DNA of 64,000 nucleotides from positions 14,527,001 through 14,591,000 of the forward strand of contig NC_090295.1 of the NCBI RefSeq assembly GCF_037392515.1. Reading direction: 5' to 3'. The translations under genes and the position numbers were made by a program. Of this stretch, positions 1 through 13,600 are shown piece by piece. A model generated the notes under the pieces. The model made no database searches, was not told the DNA's origin, and was given only the letters and a program-made list of their open reading frames with translations. Every line of letters begins with the position of its first letter. The stretch's first letter is position 1. The DNA is from Haliotis asinina. Its lineage: Eukaryota; Mollusca; Gastropoda; Lepetellida; Haliotidae.

Positions 1-1200
1 GCCCCAGCCAGATGATTACCCAAGCATTGGTTACTGAAAATCAGTTCATGGGTTGATAAAACCTTTGGAGAAAGGTGTGTGTGCGTAGATTGTATTTTCT
101 GAGACTTAGCGTTCGTTCACGCCCCTGTACAGTAGCAATGATCTTCAAAATGACATTACTCCAACCTCACCGCAACAAAAATGGAAAACGAAAGTAGAGT
201 GGGGAAAACCCACTCTTCGTAAATACCCCTGACAAACGCAGTTACACTTCCTTGTTGGGACAAATTTTGTAGCTAGGTAAGTTCTCTTTACTATCAATCT
301 GTCTACAACAGGTAGGCAAACACAGTCTTAAAGACTGAAACAATAAGGTAGTGTTTACTGTACAGTCTTACGTCGAACAGTTTGAGAAAGAAAGGTAGAT
401 ATACCGTTCCATACGGTCCTATATGGAACTGTTCGCAATTGCTTTGTGTGTGTCACACTGATAGCGATACCACCACGAACCGATGCTGAACTGATGCTTT
501 CAAGATATTTAATTGTTGTTGTACAAAACTTACGGCAAGGTATAGTCAACGAAAACTAGCCCTCACTTCACAGTGACGGAAACCTGCCTTTGTTCTAAAT
601 ATAGAATTTCGGCGACGATGAAATCTTTCTACTCCATGCTGACCTCGGAATGAAATGTTTTAAAAAAGTGCTGTTTAGCTGATAGTAAATCAACATTTAG
701 CGTGTTAATAATGTTGGTATCATTTGGATTCTCTGTGAAAATGTTTTATTTGCAAATATTGATTACTTAATGCGCGTCCCGGGTTGCTAAAGGCCTATTC
801 TACCCCGGGGCCTTCACGGATCTGTTTTAAGAAACCCATGAGTGATAGATACAAGATTGACAAAAAACAAGATATTTTTCTGAAAGTGAAAACGTTAAAT
901 TCTGTCAAAAGTGCATCTTGCATCTTGCTCTTGTAGACCAGTAGTACACTCCCAGCCATCGGTGTAACACCATATCAAACTTCTCAAGCAAATATGTACT
1001 ACGGCAGATAACATCTAAGTGTCATTTCATCCACCATGTGCTAGTCATTTTTCATATTTACTGTATAATTAATGTTGTTTGCGACAAAATATTTTAATTC
1101 ACTTGACATCTTCCTGTCCCAAGTGAGCTCTCAGGGAAATGATGTACAACATCGACACTGTCCTGAAATAGTCTGTACAGAACAAAACAGACCATACACA
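1..1200. other. Non-coding DNA with one SINE fragment
   Basis: No coding exon or long reading frame of convincing composition is seen. The only recognisable item is the SINE-B fragment at 779-820. Confidence 0.6.
779..820 (-). mobile_element. SINE-B, 5' fragment
   Basis: The words TTGCTAAAGGCCTATTCTAC and CCTTCACGG match the 5' end of the SINE-B family in reverse orientation (compare the full copy at 59421-59704). Confidence 0.7.
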
Positions 1201-1207
1201 GCAAATG

Positions 1208-1745
1208 AACTTAACTGGCGTACAAGATGTGAGAGGAGATCCAGATCGGACATACAGAATCTGAGGGGAGATCCAGCTCAGATATACAAGATGTGAGGGG
1301 AGATCCACCCCAGACATACAAGATGTGAGAGGAGATCCAGAAAAGTCATACAAAATGTGAGATTAGATCCAGCTCAGACATACAAGATGTGAGGGGAGAT
1401 CCAGCTCAGACGTACAAGATGTGAGGGGAAATCCATCCCAGACATACAAGATGTGAGGGGAGATCCATCCCAGACATACAAGATGTGAGAGAAGATCCAT
1501 CTCAGACATACAAGATGTGAGAGGAGATCCATCCCAGACATACAAGATGTGAGGGGAGATCCATCCCAGACATACAAGATGTGAGGGGAGATCCATCCCA
1601 GACATACAAGATGTGAGGGGAGATCCAGCTCAGACATACAAGATGTGAGGGGAGATCCAGCTCAGACTTACAAGATGTGAGGGGAGATCCATCCCAGACA
1701 TACAAGATGTCAGACATACAAGATGTGAGAGGAGATCCCTCAGAA
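1208..1745. repeat. 32-bp minisatellite
   Basis: About 17 tandem copies of a unit containing ACATACAAGATGTGAGGGG and AGATCC. The period is 32 bp where measured (1442 to 1474). Variants alternate AGCTCAG and ATCCCAG. Open frames across it on the minus strand are a by-product of the repeat. Confidence 0.92.
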
Positions 1746-1749
1746 ATGC

Positions 1750-3451
1750 AAGATATACGCTGAGCTTAACCTCCACGTCCCGGTGTTCCCTCAAAATACG
1801 AAAACCACAAGCTCGCAAGCGGTTGAAATACATACTGGTGGCCAACCTTGCCGATGTGTATGTCTTTTAATATTGAGTGTCATGGAAGCTGTGTGTCCAA
1901 ATCATGTCTGTTATTTCTCTTAAAAATTTGTTTTCGAAAGTGTATTGGTTCAGCAAGTAATTTCCATGTATTTTTATCTCCAGTGTTTGTGTGAAACAAA
2001 CCTCAGAACTGGACAAAGATTATAAGACATATTACCCTGGGTCGCCAGTAGTGAATACACAAACATATAGGTTTTCTGGGCATTTTATTAGTAACACAAC
2101 GAACACATGTGGATTAAACAGATGCTTCTTGCCTTCATTGTGGAATGTGACTTCAAGTGCCAGTATCGCTCTAAACCAGGTTTGTTTGTTTCACGTATGA
2201 CTTGATATTTTAATTGTAAATTTTAGCGAGGTATTTGAGTATATTTTCATTACCATCATCATCATAATAGTTACAAAGAAAATTAGCCACAAAGTATGCA
2301 AACTGTTTGAACAGTCATGTGCAGTTTTAATCCGAAATCTTTCATGAATTCCGTATTGTATTGCACATCGCGTTCCTTCGCTGTAAACGTATGTAATGGT
2401 ACACCTTGGCAGAGAGCCAACCCGGGATGTAAATGCCTACGTAGACCAGGTAACGCACTGTATGTCACTTATTGAATACTTCGATCATGGGGACAAGTCA
2501 ATGTTATAATGGGGACTATCGAATTCCCCTAATTAGCTTTAACCACTGCATGGGCTGTGGGAGGAGGTCCGTGGTCATCGGCAATATAAAACTGTCCCCG
2601 ACCCTTCATAAAAGTATTCTCTCCCTCTTTCTGAGGCAGTGTTTTGGCCCAGTGGTTCAGGCGTTCTCTCGTCTTGCTGAAGATTCTTGCGGATTCGGAT
2701 TCTGGATGTCCAAGAAATACAACATCCTTGTTAGGTGGTTTTCAGCTATAGCAATGATCAAAGTTTTTGTTTTCTAACTGGTATTTTTCTGTATTGATAT
2801 TTAAATTAGACTCATGTAACGGCAGTAGTGTACTTAACACTGAAATGCTGTGAAATATAGATTGGTATAGCTTTGCAAACGATAGCTTAGAGCTGTACAG
2901 ATGAAGCAAAAGTGGCTATGGTTTTCGATATGAAAAAAACGCCAAACTTACTGTGCTTTATCTACATTCGCAAGGACTTTTAACATGTTGAAAACAAGAC
3001 ATGGTATCTATCTACTGTATCACAACTCACAGTACTCACACGATGGAGGAGTCCGGCCATACATAATCATGATAATAAACCATTGTTAACTCTGACAAAT
3101 CGCCAAATTCCTAAACATTTTCGTTTCAACGGTGGAGTAATATATGTCTACAAATAACCTGACAATAACAATTCTAAGTATCGCGAACCAATTTACGTGG
3201 GTATGCTTATTGTACAAACGTGCCATGTTTACACTATGGAGAAATTTGACAAGTTTTTAAAGAAGCAACTTCACGCTCGTCGGACACCATTTTATTTGAA
3301 GACATTGAACGTCTAACGATTGTTTTTCGTAACTTAATGTTCGACTCCGTATAAACAGTGCAGTTGTCGCTGAAATGATACCCAGTCTGAAAACAAAATC
3401 CCAGTCTCAAGACACCATTAACCTTGATATCAGGGCAACCTGGCTCCTGGC
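1750..3451. other. Non-coding intergenic DNA
   Basis: No exon with matching splice sites or domain-like translation was found. A non-coding first exon of the MIB2-like gene may lie here but cannot be placed. Confidence 0.5.
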
Positions 3452-3795
3452 TTTAACCCCCTGGATGCCGAGGTGTTTTTTTTTCAGGCGCACATTTGCG
3501 TAAGGTTTGAAAAGTGAACGTTGTGCGAGAATTGCGCTGGCGTGGTCCTGGATCTGCGTACGGCTATAAAGTTACACAGAAATGTAGAATGTCTAATGTG
3601 TGACTACTTCAGGGGTTTGCTAAATGTTGTCCAAAACTTTTGTGTGCGTTAAAAACAGTAAATTTCTCCGTTCGTTCTCGTGCACCAATAAAGGCACTCT
3701 GCTACGATTTTTTAAATTTGCCGTTCACTTTTCAAACCTTACGAAGATGTGCGCCAGAAAAAAAACAAAACAAACTCGGCATCCAGGGGGTAAAA
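3452..3795. mobile_element. Foldback/MITE element with about 70-bp terminal inverted repeats
   Basis: The left end (3452-3518, with CCCCCTGGATGCCGAG, CAGGCGCACAT and TTTGAAAAGTGAACG) is the reverse complement of the right end (about 3722-3795, CGTTCACTTTTCAAACCTTA ... CGGCATCCAGGGGG), apart from small changes. No transposase is encoded in the roughly 200-bp centre. It lies upstream of the first coding exon of the MIB2-like gene. Confidence 0.82.
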
Positions 3796-4068
3796 GGCAA
3801 TGCAGGGTTATCCGCTTCATAGCTCGGTCAAAGTCATCGTTGATGTTATTGTGAAGGTCATGTTTAGTGTGAAAAATGACTGTAGGGTTCAATCTTGGGA
3901 ACATCTCCCCGTATTGTCTCCATAAAGGTCAAGGCCGAACAAAGTTTAATGTCTCTTCAAGTGGAGAAGCTGGTTTTATTTCATCGGGAGGCTTTCGTGA
4001 AACACTGACAAAGGGCTTGCCACTGTTTTTTAACGATGTACACCTCTTACTTTTACTCTTACTTGCAG

Positions 4069-4312
4069 GATACTCTTTCTGAGCTTTGACTCGCTGACCT
4101 GACAATAATTATGTCAGTGGGCCTCCGTGTCTTACGAGGCCCTGATTGGTCAAGTGAGGAGCGTGATGGAGGTGAAGGTCACCTGGGAACGGTGGTCAGC
4201 GTCGGCGGAGAGGGGACGTGCGAGGTTCTGTGGGACAGTGGCAAAAGATGCATGTGCCGGATAGGAAAGTTCGGCAAACACGATCTCAGGATCTTCGACA
4301 ACGCCACAATTG
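4069..4312 (+). CDS. MIB2: MIB2-like exon 1: 5'UTR end, start codon and first MIB/HERC2 domain
   Basis: A pyrimidine-rich acceptor ends at 4068, so a non-coding exon must lie upstream. The ATG is at 4111 after 42 bases of leader. The 67 codons read MSVGLRVLRGPDW, then DGGEGHLGTV, which are the hallmark blocks of a MIB/HERC2 domain. The donor at 4313 is GTAAGG, phase 1. The domain is somewhat shorter than in vertebrates between the DGGEG block and the final DLRIFDNA. Confidence 0.9.
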
Positions 4313-4597
4313 GTAAGGACACGTGTTGGGAGCATGCTTTTGTATGATAAGGGTGGCTGGAGTCGCCAATATAGTGATTAAATTGTTAGTTCGACACGCC
4401 TAAAACCTTAGCATCTCCCCCCTCCAAGCAAAAAAAACAACAAAAAACAAAAAACAAAGAAAAGAAAAAAAAAAGATTAACATGGTGTTAAGAACTGAAC
4501 TGTGTTTGGCAGGCAGTATTTTCAGCCTCGTTATGATTTCGAAATATTTTTGTCCAGTTTTAAGTGTATCCTTTCTGTTGAAGACTGGACGGGCACA

Positions 4598-4665
<68 letters not shown>

Positions 4666-7600
4666 GTTTTTCTATACCGCTGTGTGACATATCAGAAGTA
4701 TTTCACACGTGCATTGCATTACTCCATTGAATACACTTACCACTATCATTGTTGACACAGAAGCTAAGATAACAAGTAGGCCTATCAAGTGTTTAAGTGT
4801 TGGCAGGCTGCCGACATTTTCCATCATGTCTGAAAAAGAAACCTATAGAATGTCGTAATGACATATGTATGAATATGTAAAGGCGGGAATTAATACACTG
4901 AAACATTTTCAGTTGAAGGATTTGGTGATTAATTTATCAAGTTTTTTTCGGCTACTTTCCCGTGACAATTACAGATGTCATATGAAAGTTGGCTGTCACC
5001 TTTTGAAGTTCTTTCAGTTCTTCAAAGGACATTTTTTTACCCCAAAACAGACGCCATCAAGATATTCGTTAAGATCTACCGGCTTCTGTGACTGCAAGGT
5101 GTTTTGATAACAACTCTAGGTGGTTTCCAGATTGCGAGTAGTTTTTGACGATTTTGGTTCATAATATTGTCCAAGAACAAAAAATGCATTTTAAATGATT
5201 CAGTAATTGTGTTTTACTGTGTGTCTCTATAATATGCCATTATTTTGTGATCGTACTACAGACGGAACTTTAGATTTGTCCCAGTCATGTTAATGCGTTC
5301 AAAAATTGGTAAAACTAAGTTCCTTGTGGTCAACATCGAGCCTCAAACACAGTCTACCGAAATGGACGTCTGGGTTGGAGAATGACATTCGTTGGAATAG
5401 TAAGATAAAAATTTGATCAGTGGAGCTGCTCAGAATGTACAATTACACAAGGGCTATCCATAAATTTATGAAGACAGGTTGAAGAACTGTTCATTGTTGT
5501 AACTGTAGTAGCATATATCTCCATATCACGTATTAATACAAAATAATAAATAAACTCGCACTGAAGCACTCGCATGACATCAGTCAGCTCTGATTTCAAA
5601 ATACAACCGCATTTGATGCGAGAGGAAAGGTCTCATCACGTGATATGCAAATGAGCCAGTCTCAGACGTGAAAATAACATTCATGACCAATTCGTGTTAT
5701 TCCGGGACAAGATGAATAGCCATCCCCTTGGAGGTTACGTAAAGGGGCGAGTGGTGACGAATGTGGAATGATGTGGAAAATTTCCAAGCTGCATGCGGCC
5801 AGACTAGCACTGCACCAGACTTAGAGCAGGTTTGAGAACGGCCAAAGAGAGATAATCTTGTGTGCCCTTTCCGATGACGAGATTATACTGATGAGAATTA
5901 CCTCCCTCGGGGAAGACCATAAGTATCGCGGTATTGCTATTGGTCACACTTACGGGTCAATTATTGGTTGCACTAACACAGTTATGTTGTACAAATGCCA
6001 AACATTAAGGGTCTGTTTGGTTGGTGAATTTGCATGTTGTCCGGAATTTTATTATGCCTAACAAAATAGTAATTAAATTCTCTGCTATTTATCATAAACC
6101 AATAGAAGCACTGTGCCACGATTTTTTTTATATACACACATGCAGGTGTTGCCAATGGTATTATACTGAATAAACACATGCAGGTGTTCCTCGCCTTATG
6201 TATTGAGTACATGTATACACATACAGGTGTACCCCACTATATATATTGAGTTAACACATGCAAGTGTTCCCATCATATGTATTGAGTATACACATGGGTA
6301 TGTATTCCCCACTGTATATATTTAGTATACACATGCAGGTGTTCCCTTCCCTATAAATTGAATTGGGTATACTCATGCAGGTGTTCCCTTCTGTATATAC
6401 TGAATTGGGTAGACACATGCAGGCGTTCCCTTCCGTATATACTGAATTGAATATACACATGCAGGTGTTCCCTTCCATATATACTGAATTGGGTATACAC
6501 ATGCAGGTGTTCCCTTCCGTATATACTGAATTGAATATACACATGCAGGTGTTCCCTTCCATTATAATATACTGAATTGGGTATACACATGCAGGTGTTC
6601 CCTTCCGTATATACTGAATTGAATATACACATGCAGGTGTTCCCTTCCGTATATACTGAATTGAATATACACATGCAGGTGTTCCCTTCCGTATATACTG
6701 AATTGGGTATACACATGCAGGTGTTCCCTTCCGTATATACTGAATTGGGTATACACATGCAAGCGTTCCCTTCCGTATATACTGAATTGAATATACACAT
6801 GCAGGTGTTCCCTTCCGTATATACTGAATTGGGTATACACATGCAGGTGTTCCCCACTGTATATATTGAGTATGCCCTGTGATGCATACTTGTGTATGTG
6901 TTCCCTACCATGTGTATCAAGTATATATACTGAACAAAATGGGTGATATTGGTATGTTTATTTCTGATATTTTGTCAGTATGTAAATGAATAAATACATC
7001 ATGATTCATAATTTCAAAATGTACAAATATCCCTAACTATTTTTGTCCAGTATAGGTAGGCGCTGATTCATTAATACTTGCTGTGTTCATGTCTGTATTT
7101 CCAGGAGTTCGCCACAGTGATGTGTTCTGTGATGGATGCGAGACTAAGGGTATCGCTGGGATGCGATGGACTTGTGCACAGTGCAAGCGTTGCAACCTGT
7201 GTGCGTTGTGCTACGTCACGGACAAACATGACCTATCACATGAGTTCCTGAGATATGACACACCGTCCTCTGAAGGGTATGTTGCTTTCACTTAAACTGG
7301 AATTGATGAGTATCTGTGAAAAATGACAACAGCACCCAGTCCATTCCCAGTGGCAATTTATCCATTCTTACTTCTTTCCCGTATACCTGCCATAAATATG
7401 ATGAAGATTCATTATAAACTGTATCGAACACAATAAAAACTCCTTGGCTTTGACTTGATTATAATGCATAACATTTCCTCCTTAACAGCTCACTGATTGA
7501 AATCAGTTCACAATAAAGTCATTTACATAATTTAATTTGACCGATTACTTTTGGTGACATAAACTTCTTAAGACTCAGTATTCAGTGTCATCTCTCACTC

Positions 7601-10600
7601 TACCATTGACATGTCATGCATAATTAATGTTACTGAATGCATCACTATTACCAGAGTGAAGGTCAAGAAGCGGTCTGCAAGTCTGAAGATCCGGGCAATG
7701 GGGTTGTTCCCAGGGGCACAGGTCATGCGAGGACCCGACTGGAACAGTGATAACATAGATGGTATGTTGATATGCTACACTGACAGGGCACCATGGAAAA
7801 TGTGCCTTTCATACTGTGGCAGAGAACACACAACATGCATTATTGATTTTACAACTTGTAACATGGACCATTAATCCAGTAATAGAGAATATGTAGCATG
7901 CACTCTTCACTCACTTGCTGAGCGACTACCAATGTTTTGCAGATGAAAATCAACAGAAGGGAGATTACTCTAAAAGTGTTTTTTCCTGTCATCTGGAAAA
8001 TGTATCAATGGCTACAAAATGTTTGGTATCCGTGCCTCAAGCAATGATGTATTTGGTAATGTACTGTAAATCATTAAATTTTTGCGAGCATGATATTTTT
8101 GCGAAAACTGCGAATGACTTGAGCTCGCAAAAATATCATGACACAGTTTGCTGGTAGAATGCAATGAATAATCAGCAAACAATCTGTCTTGTCTTCGCTT
8201 TATTGTTCACCAGTAAATATATTTAACAACAGATCTAGACAATACATATATTAAGCAATGACAACAACGCCGGGAATGACTAATTACTAGCATTACTCAT
8301 ACTCACATGTCACATGTCAAACAGTGGATACCTGAACAAAAGTTACTCAGTCATTATGTCCGATAGTCCAGACAGGCGCCATCCACGCAACACACATTTC
8401 TTAGAGGCTGTTTGAAAGGCCGAGACCATCCAGCGGGCGTGGATAGGTTTCATGACACTTATTTGGAGATCAACAGCTTCGCTGACACTGACTAAGCTAG
8501 TCCTTCATCAGTGCCAATTTATTAGAGTCATTTAATTTAATTTAATCCCTTTGAACTGTTTTAAGCTTATCTGGCCTATGCAGCAAGTGTTGTTTTTAGG
8601 AAAACATCACTGATTGCATACATGCGGAAGTACTTCACTGAATGGTGTTCAAGATTAGCGGCAAACTTTAATATGTGATTGGATTTACTTCAGATAAAAC
8701 TTTCAGATGCCAGTAAGCTTTGAAACTGTCAAACTAAACTACTAGTATATTTTGAGAATTAGACAAGTCGCGAAAATATTATTATGCAAAAATTTCACGA
8801 TTTATAGTATTTAACTCATGGCACACTCTTGACTAGTGAACAATTTAATATGTAGATAGAGCATTGATCTTGTGGCACTGGGAACACATAGCATGCATTT
8901 TTGTTATTACAACTTCTAACATGGACCATCAATCCAGTATCAGAACACACAAAATACAACATGTGCCATCCAACAAAACAGCGAACATTGTGTTTGAAGA
9001 AACACCCCTTTATGGAGTAGATGTCACTTGCTGTATATGAGTTGAGTTAGTGAGTGAATCAGGTTTAATGCCCCTTTTAGCAATACACATCATAAGTAAC
9101 TCCCTGCTGTGATTTCCATGGGGTGTTAAACTTTAACTGCTTTGAGTGGCATGGTTAGAAGTTGGTGATTCAGATAAGGACAAGTTTCATTTATGAATAA
9201 AGAAGTTGTTCTTCCATAAAGTTTGTCCTTTCTGTGTCAGCTATTGTAATATGAATTTGTTGACAGGTGGAGCAGATAAAGTAGGACAGATCATCAGCCT
9301 CCCCAACAGTGTCTTGACCCCAACAACACGCAACATGGTCAAGGTGAAGTGGTCGAACGGCGAAGTGAGTAATCATCGTGTGGGCTATCAAGGGAAGGTG
9401 GACTTGCAGTACACAGACGAGAGCCCAGGGACCTATTACTACAAAGAACACCTGCCTTGTCTAGGTGTGTCACGCTAGCCTTGTCTACCTGTCACATGAC
9501 CGTGTCTACCTGTTACGCTTGCCCTGTCTGAGAGTCACATTAGTTGCCCTTTGAAGTGATCATAATGATCTCATCAACCCTGTCTTGATGGTTCCAGTAA
9601 CTGTCGAAGTGACACAGGAGCCTGTCTTGATGGTACCAGTAGCTGTGTAGGTGACCCAATGGCCCTGTCTTGGTAGTACCAGTAACTGTCCATGTGACCC
9701 AATAGCCTTGTCTTGATGGTACCATTAGCTGTTTAGGTCACCCAATAGCCCTTCCTTGATGGTACAGTAGCAGTTTAGGTGACCCAATAGCTCTGTCCTA
9801 TGGTAGCAGTAGCTGCCTATGTGACCCAATAGCCCTTTCTTAATGGTACAAGCAACTGGTCCAGGTGACCTATTAGCCCTGTCTTGATGGTACCAGCAAC
9901 TAGGTGACCCAACAACCTTGTCTTGATGGAACCTGTAGCTGTCTATGTGAACCAATAGCCCTGTCTTAATGGTACAAGCAACTGTCTAGGTGACCTACAT
10001 TTAGCCCTGTCTTGATGGTCCCCAGTGTTCACAATGGTTTTTCAAAGTAACAGGACACTTGATCGTGTAGGTTTCAGATGTCCGTCTGACCCACCGAAAA
10101 TTCACAGCACCCACAGAATTAAGTTAAAGAAACATTTCAGATTTAACATTTCTTATAACTGGCACTGAAATTATTAACATTATATTATAACAAACATAAG
10201 ATTTATAAACAGCAAACAAGTGTCACATGCCACAACTAACAACTTCACCTAAAGACATTGTGAAATATTCCGTCAGGCACTGGGGCTGATTTCTATCTGA
10301 CCACTGGTGAATCTGCCAGAGGGTCAGACACTATTCGTGAACACTGGGTCTCATTTTCTCTCATGGTGCCCAACATGGTGTTGTCTTGGTTGTCCATTAG
10401 CTCTGGAGTTGTACCACAAACTTGGTGCCATTAGTCCTGTCAAGATGATCCCTGTCTAGAAGATCACAAACACCCAGTCTGGGTGGTCCCATAACCTCTC
10501 TGTCCCTGTAAGCCTTGCATTACTTGTCACATGAACCTGGGTCATCATGATAGGTAGACAGGTTCCATCATCATTGTGTTTTTTGAACATATTTGAAGAT

Positions 10601-13600
10601 GCAGACAGTGCCCAGCAGACTCCAGCCAAGCAGCCAGAGGTTCTCCAAGTAGGAGACAAGGTGTACATACACGTTCCTGCCGCCTCCTTGAAGGCTCTAC
10701 AGAGTGACCGGTCAGGTTGGACATCAGGGATGGCTAATGTAAGTGGACACTAATCAAAGTCGACCCCCTTCTACAGACTGTATATTTAATCCTCTAAATT
10801 TGGCTGATCTACAGTAATATATTGTACATTGTATTGCATTGAATGATTTGTTTTGTTTGAACTGTATTAATTTTTTGTCCCAGTGTATTGGCAAGGTTGG
10901 GATCCTGAAGGGGTTTGCTCCATCTGGGGATGCTACCGTGGAGTTTGGGGGCATGCGGTTCAGATTCACTCCTGAAGCGCTGAGAAAAGTAGGTTACAAA
11001 CTGTCCCCAATATGATGCTATTTTTCTATATAGTTCCATATTCTGTTGTTTAATGACACTGACACTCATGACAATGGAATATTGAACTCATCCATGAGTA
11101 ATTAGGCTATGTGGTCAGACAAGGATGCCCTACAAGTATGATCCTTGGCAAATTCACAATTACATTGACAAAAACTGTAGAAATTTGCACATTGAACTAT
11201 GATCTTTTCAGGAATTTCATTTCATCAATGAATGATTGATTAGTATCCAAGAGAAAAACTGCAGTTCAATCTTCACATCCTCAACAATTTGAATAATGCT
11301 CATCCTTGTAAATACAACATTTAACAGCTCTGACCCGTAATGGTGACAGTGATCCATGGCAATGCCAAATCTAATCGATGGTTTCAGACAATATTTATAT
11401 AATTTTAAAGAATTCCTAACAGCAAACACTTCATCTGTGTGCAATTTGTTTTTTGTTCATTTTGCAACATTTTTTCAAACTTGGTCTGTAAATTTGCATT
11501 GAACCAAGTTATACATGATGAACACTTGTCTAGTTGCTCCCTGTTGTTACAAGCATGGTTTGATGCATATTGGCATGTCTCACTTAGTAACAGTGTTTAA
11601 ATGTCCAGTAGTTATATAAACCCAACCCTGTTACTATATAAAAGGATTGTAACAGTTTTGGGTCAATATTTGTGTTTAGAATTGGTTGAAATCACAATAC
11701 CAACCTGCAATCATACAATATGATTGGTTAGCAAGTTTGTTTAGATTTTCCTCTTCAAGTTGTTATGCAGGTAAATATGAAGAAAAAAACATTTGGTACT
11801 CTGATGGTTTTGTTTTATGAATAATCTGTGTAAATTGTATTTGTAAATTGTATTACACATCCAGTGTAAAATGATGCAGCTTGCTACTTAAAGTGATGAG
11901 ATATATATCATAAACCTCCTGGAATAAAGATATATTTAGTCATGACTTTTCAGTAAGTGAAAAGTGAAGCACTGAGACCATTCTTTGAATATTAATTACT
12001 TAATCCTAACACCACAAGTCTACGCACCTATGTGTCTTTTTAACACTGTTTCTAAGCAAGATGCGACACAGTGGGTTCACGGATGTGTAGTCTCACCCAG
12101 AATCACCAGGTTCTTGAATTTCCTGAATTTAAAACTATTTCTTACATATACTTGTGATGCTGTTATTGCAGATTCCAAACTTGAAAGTAGGCGATGTTGT
12201 CAAGTTGATTAGTGAGGAAGATAGGATCAAGACTCTTCAAGAGGGCCATGGGGGTTGGACTTCAGACCTGAAGAAGGTCAGTAATCTGTCACAGTGACAC
12301 ACATTTTACCCAAAAAAAGAATTTTAATATGAAATATTTTAAATGGTTTACATGCATGTGATCAGACACAAATTGTATTGGGAGCAAAATGCATTGTCAA
12401 ATGAGCTTAGTTTGAGATTGTGGGTTTTAGTGCTACTTACTAACTCAACTCATTGAGGTAGAGCAGCCAAGGTTGATGCAGAATGCAACGATCTCTGGAC
12501 ACAAACTTTACTATTTACTCAAATTTTAAATTGAGTGTGACAATTTGAAAAAGCTGAAATTTTAAGCTCAACTGCATTTTAAAAATAAATTATCCCAAAC
12601 AACTTCAGTAATCTATCTCTGAAACTCAAATTGTCAACTATTATTAAGTTTGATACTCAATTTCAGTTTATTCTTGGAAATGCTTTTTCTCAAATTTGAT
12701 GGAAAACTGTGACTTAAGTTAAAGCTCAGACTTTGTTTGTCCCAAGAAATCGACCTGGTGCAGGCAGCATGAGTTGCCTCATTTTCTAAGGTTGAGACAG
12801 CAGAATTGGGCACAGCGGACATCTGTGATTGTGGGTTCAAATCCAGGTTTGTCCTGGTTCTGTTTTGGGTTTGTCAGCACCAGAACATTCAGTGTTTGTG
12901 TTAACCCGTGTTTTTCACGCAAAAATGATAATAGAGCCATGCAAGAAATATTTTGCGTGCATGTTTTGGATGCATAGATTCTGATCTAAGTAAATGCGTA
13001 GTTGTGAAGAAACATCTTTGCATGGGAAACCTAAATAACATACATAATCATCTTACTTTCAGGTCTTGGGAAAGAGTGGAAAAATCGTAAAGGTCGATGA
13101 CGACGGAGATGTTTTGCTGGCGTTTGGCAAGAAGACATTCCTGTTGAACCCCGCTTGCTGTGTACCTGCTCCAGGGGAGAAAGTTTTTGAACTAGTGGAA
13201 CCAACATCCTCTCCCACATCTTCAGGGTCAGGAGTCACTGGTAGGGGAGGCTGCGTGTGTCAGTTGGTCGCCACTAAGTAATTAAAATAGAATGATATGA
13301 TAAAATATGTATTATTGCCAGTTTTCCTAGATCATTATTTGTTACATGGAAATACAGTTTAACATGACTGTGGCCTTTAATTTAAATCTTTGTGTTGTAG
13401 ATGTACATGCTGATCTCTTGAAGCTGATGGCAGCAATGATGATGAAGGATGTGAGGGAACATTTGGCAGCAGACCCAGATCTCCTGTATCAGGCCATTGG
13501 GAAAGGAGATGTTGGAATGGTCAGGTCTATTGTCAGCAAGGCTCCCAAAATGGTAAGATTCTGAAGACATGCTGATCGTGCCCTCAGACACTTTTGTCAG

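Noticed and set aside
1363-1717. Repeat-containing open frames rich in LPSHLV
   Set aside because: Products of the 32-bp minisatellite; multiple overlapping frames show the same words.
6130-6870. CRISPR-like array
   Set aside because: The units are contiguous with no unique spacers, and the DNA is from an animal nuclear genome.
6251-6920. Open frames of up to 189 codons on both strands
   Set aside because: The 42-bp unit is divisible by three and free of stops in several frames, so long frames arise automatically.
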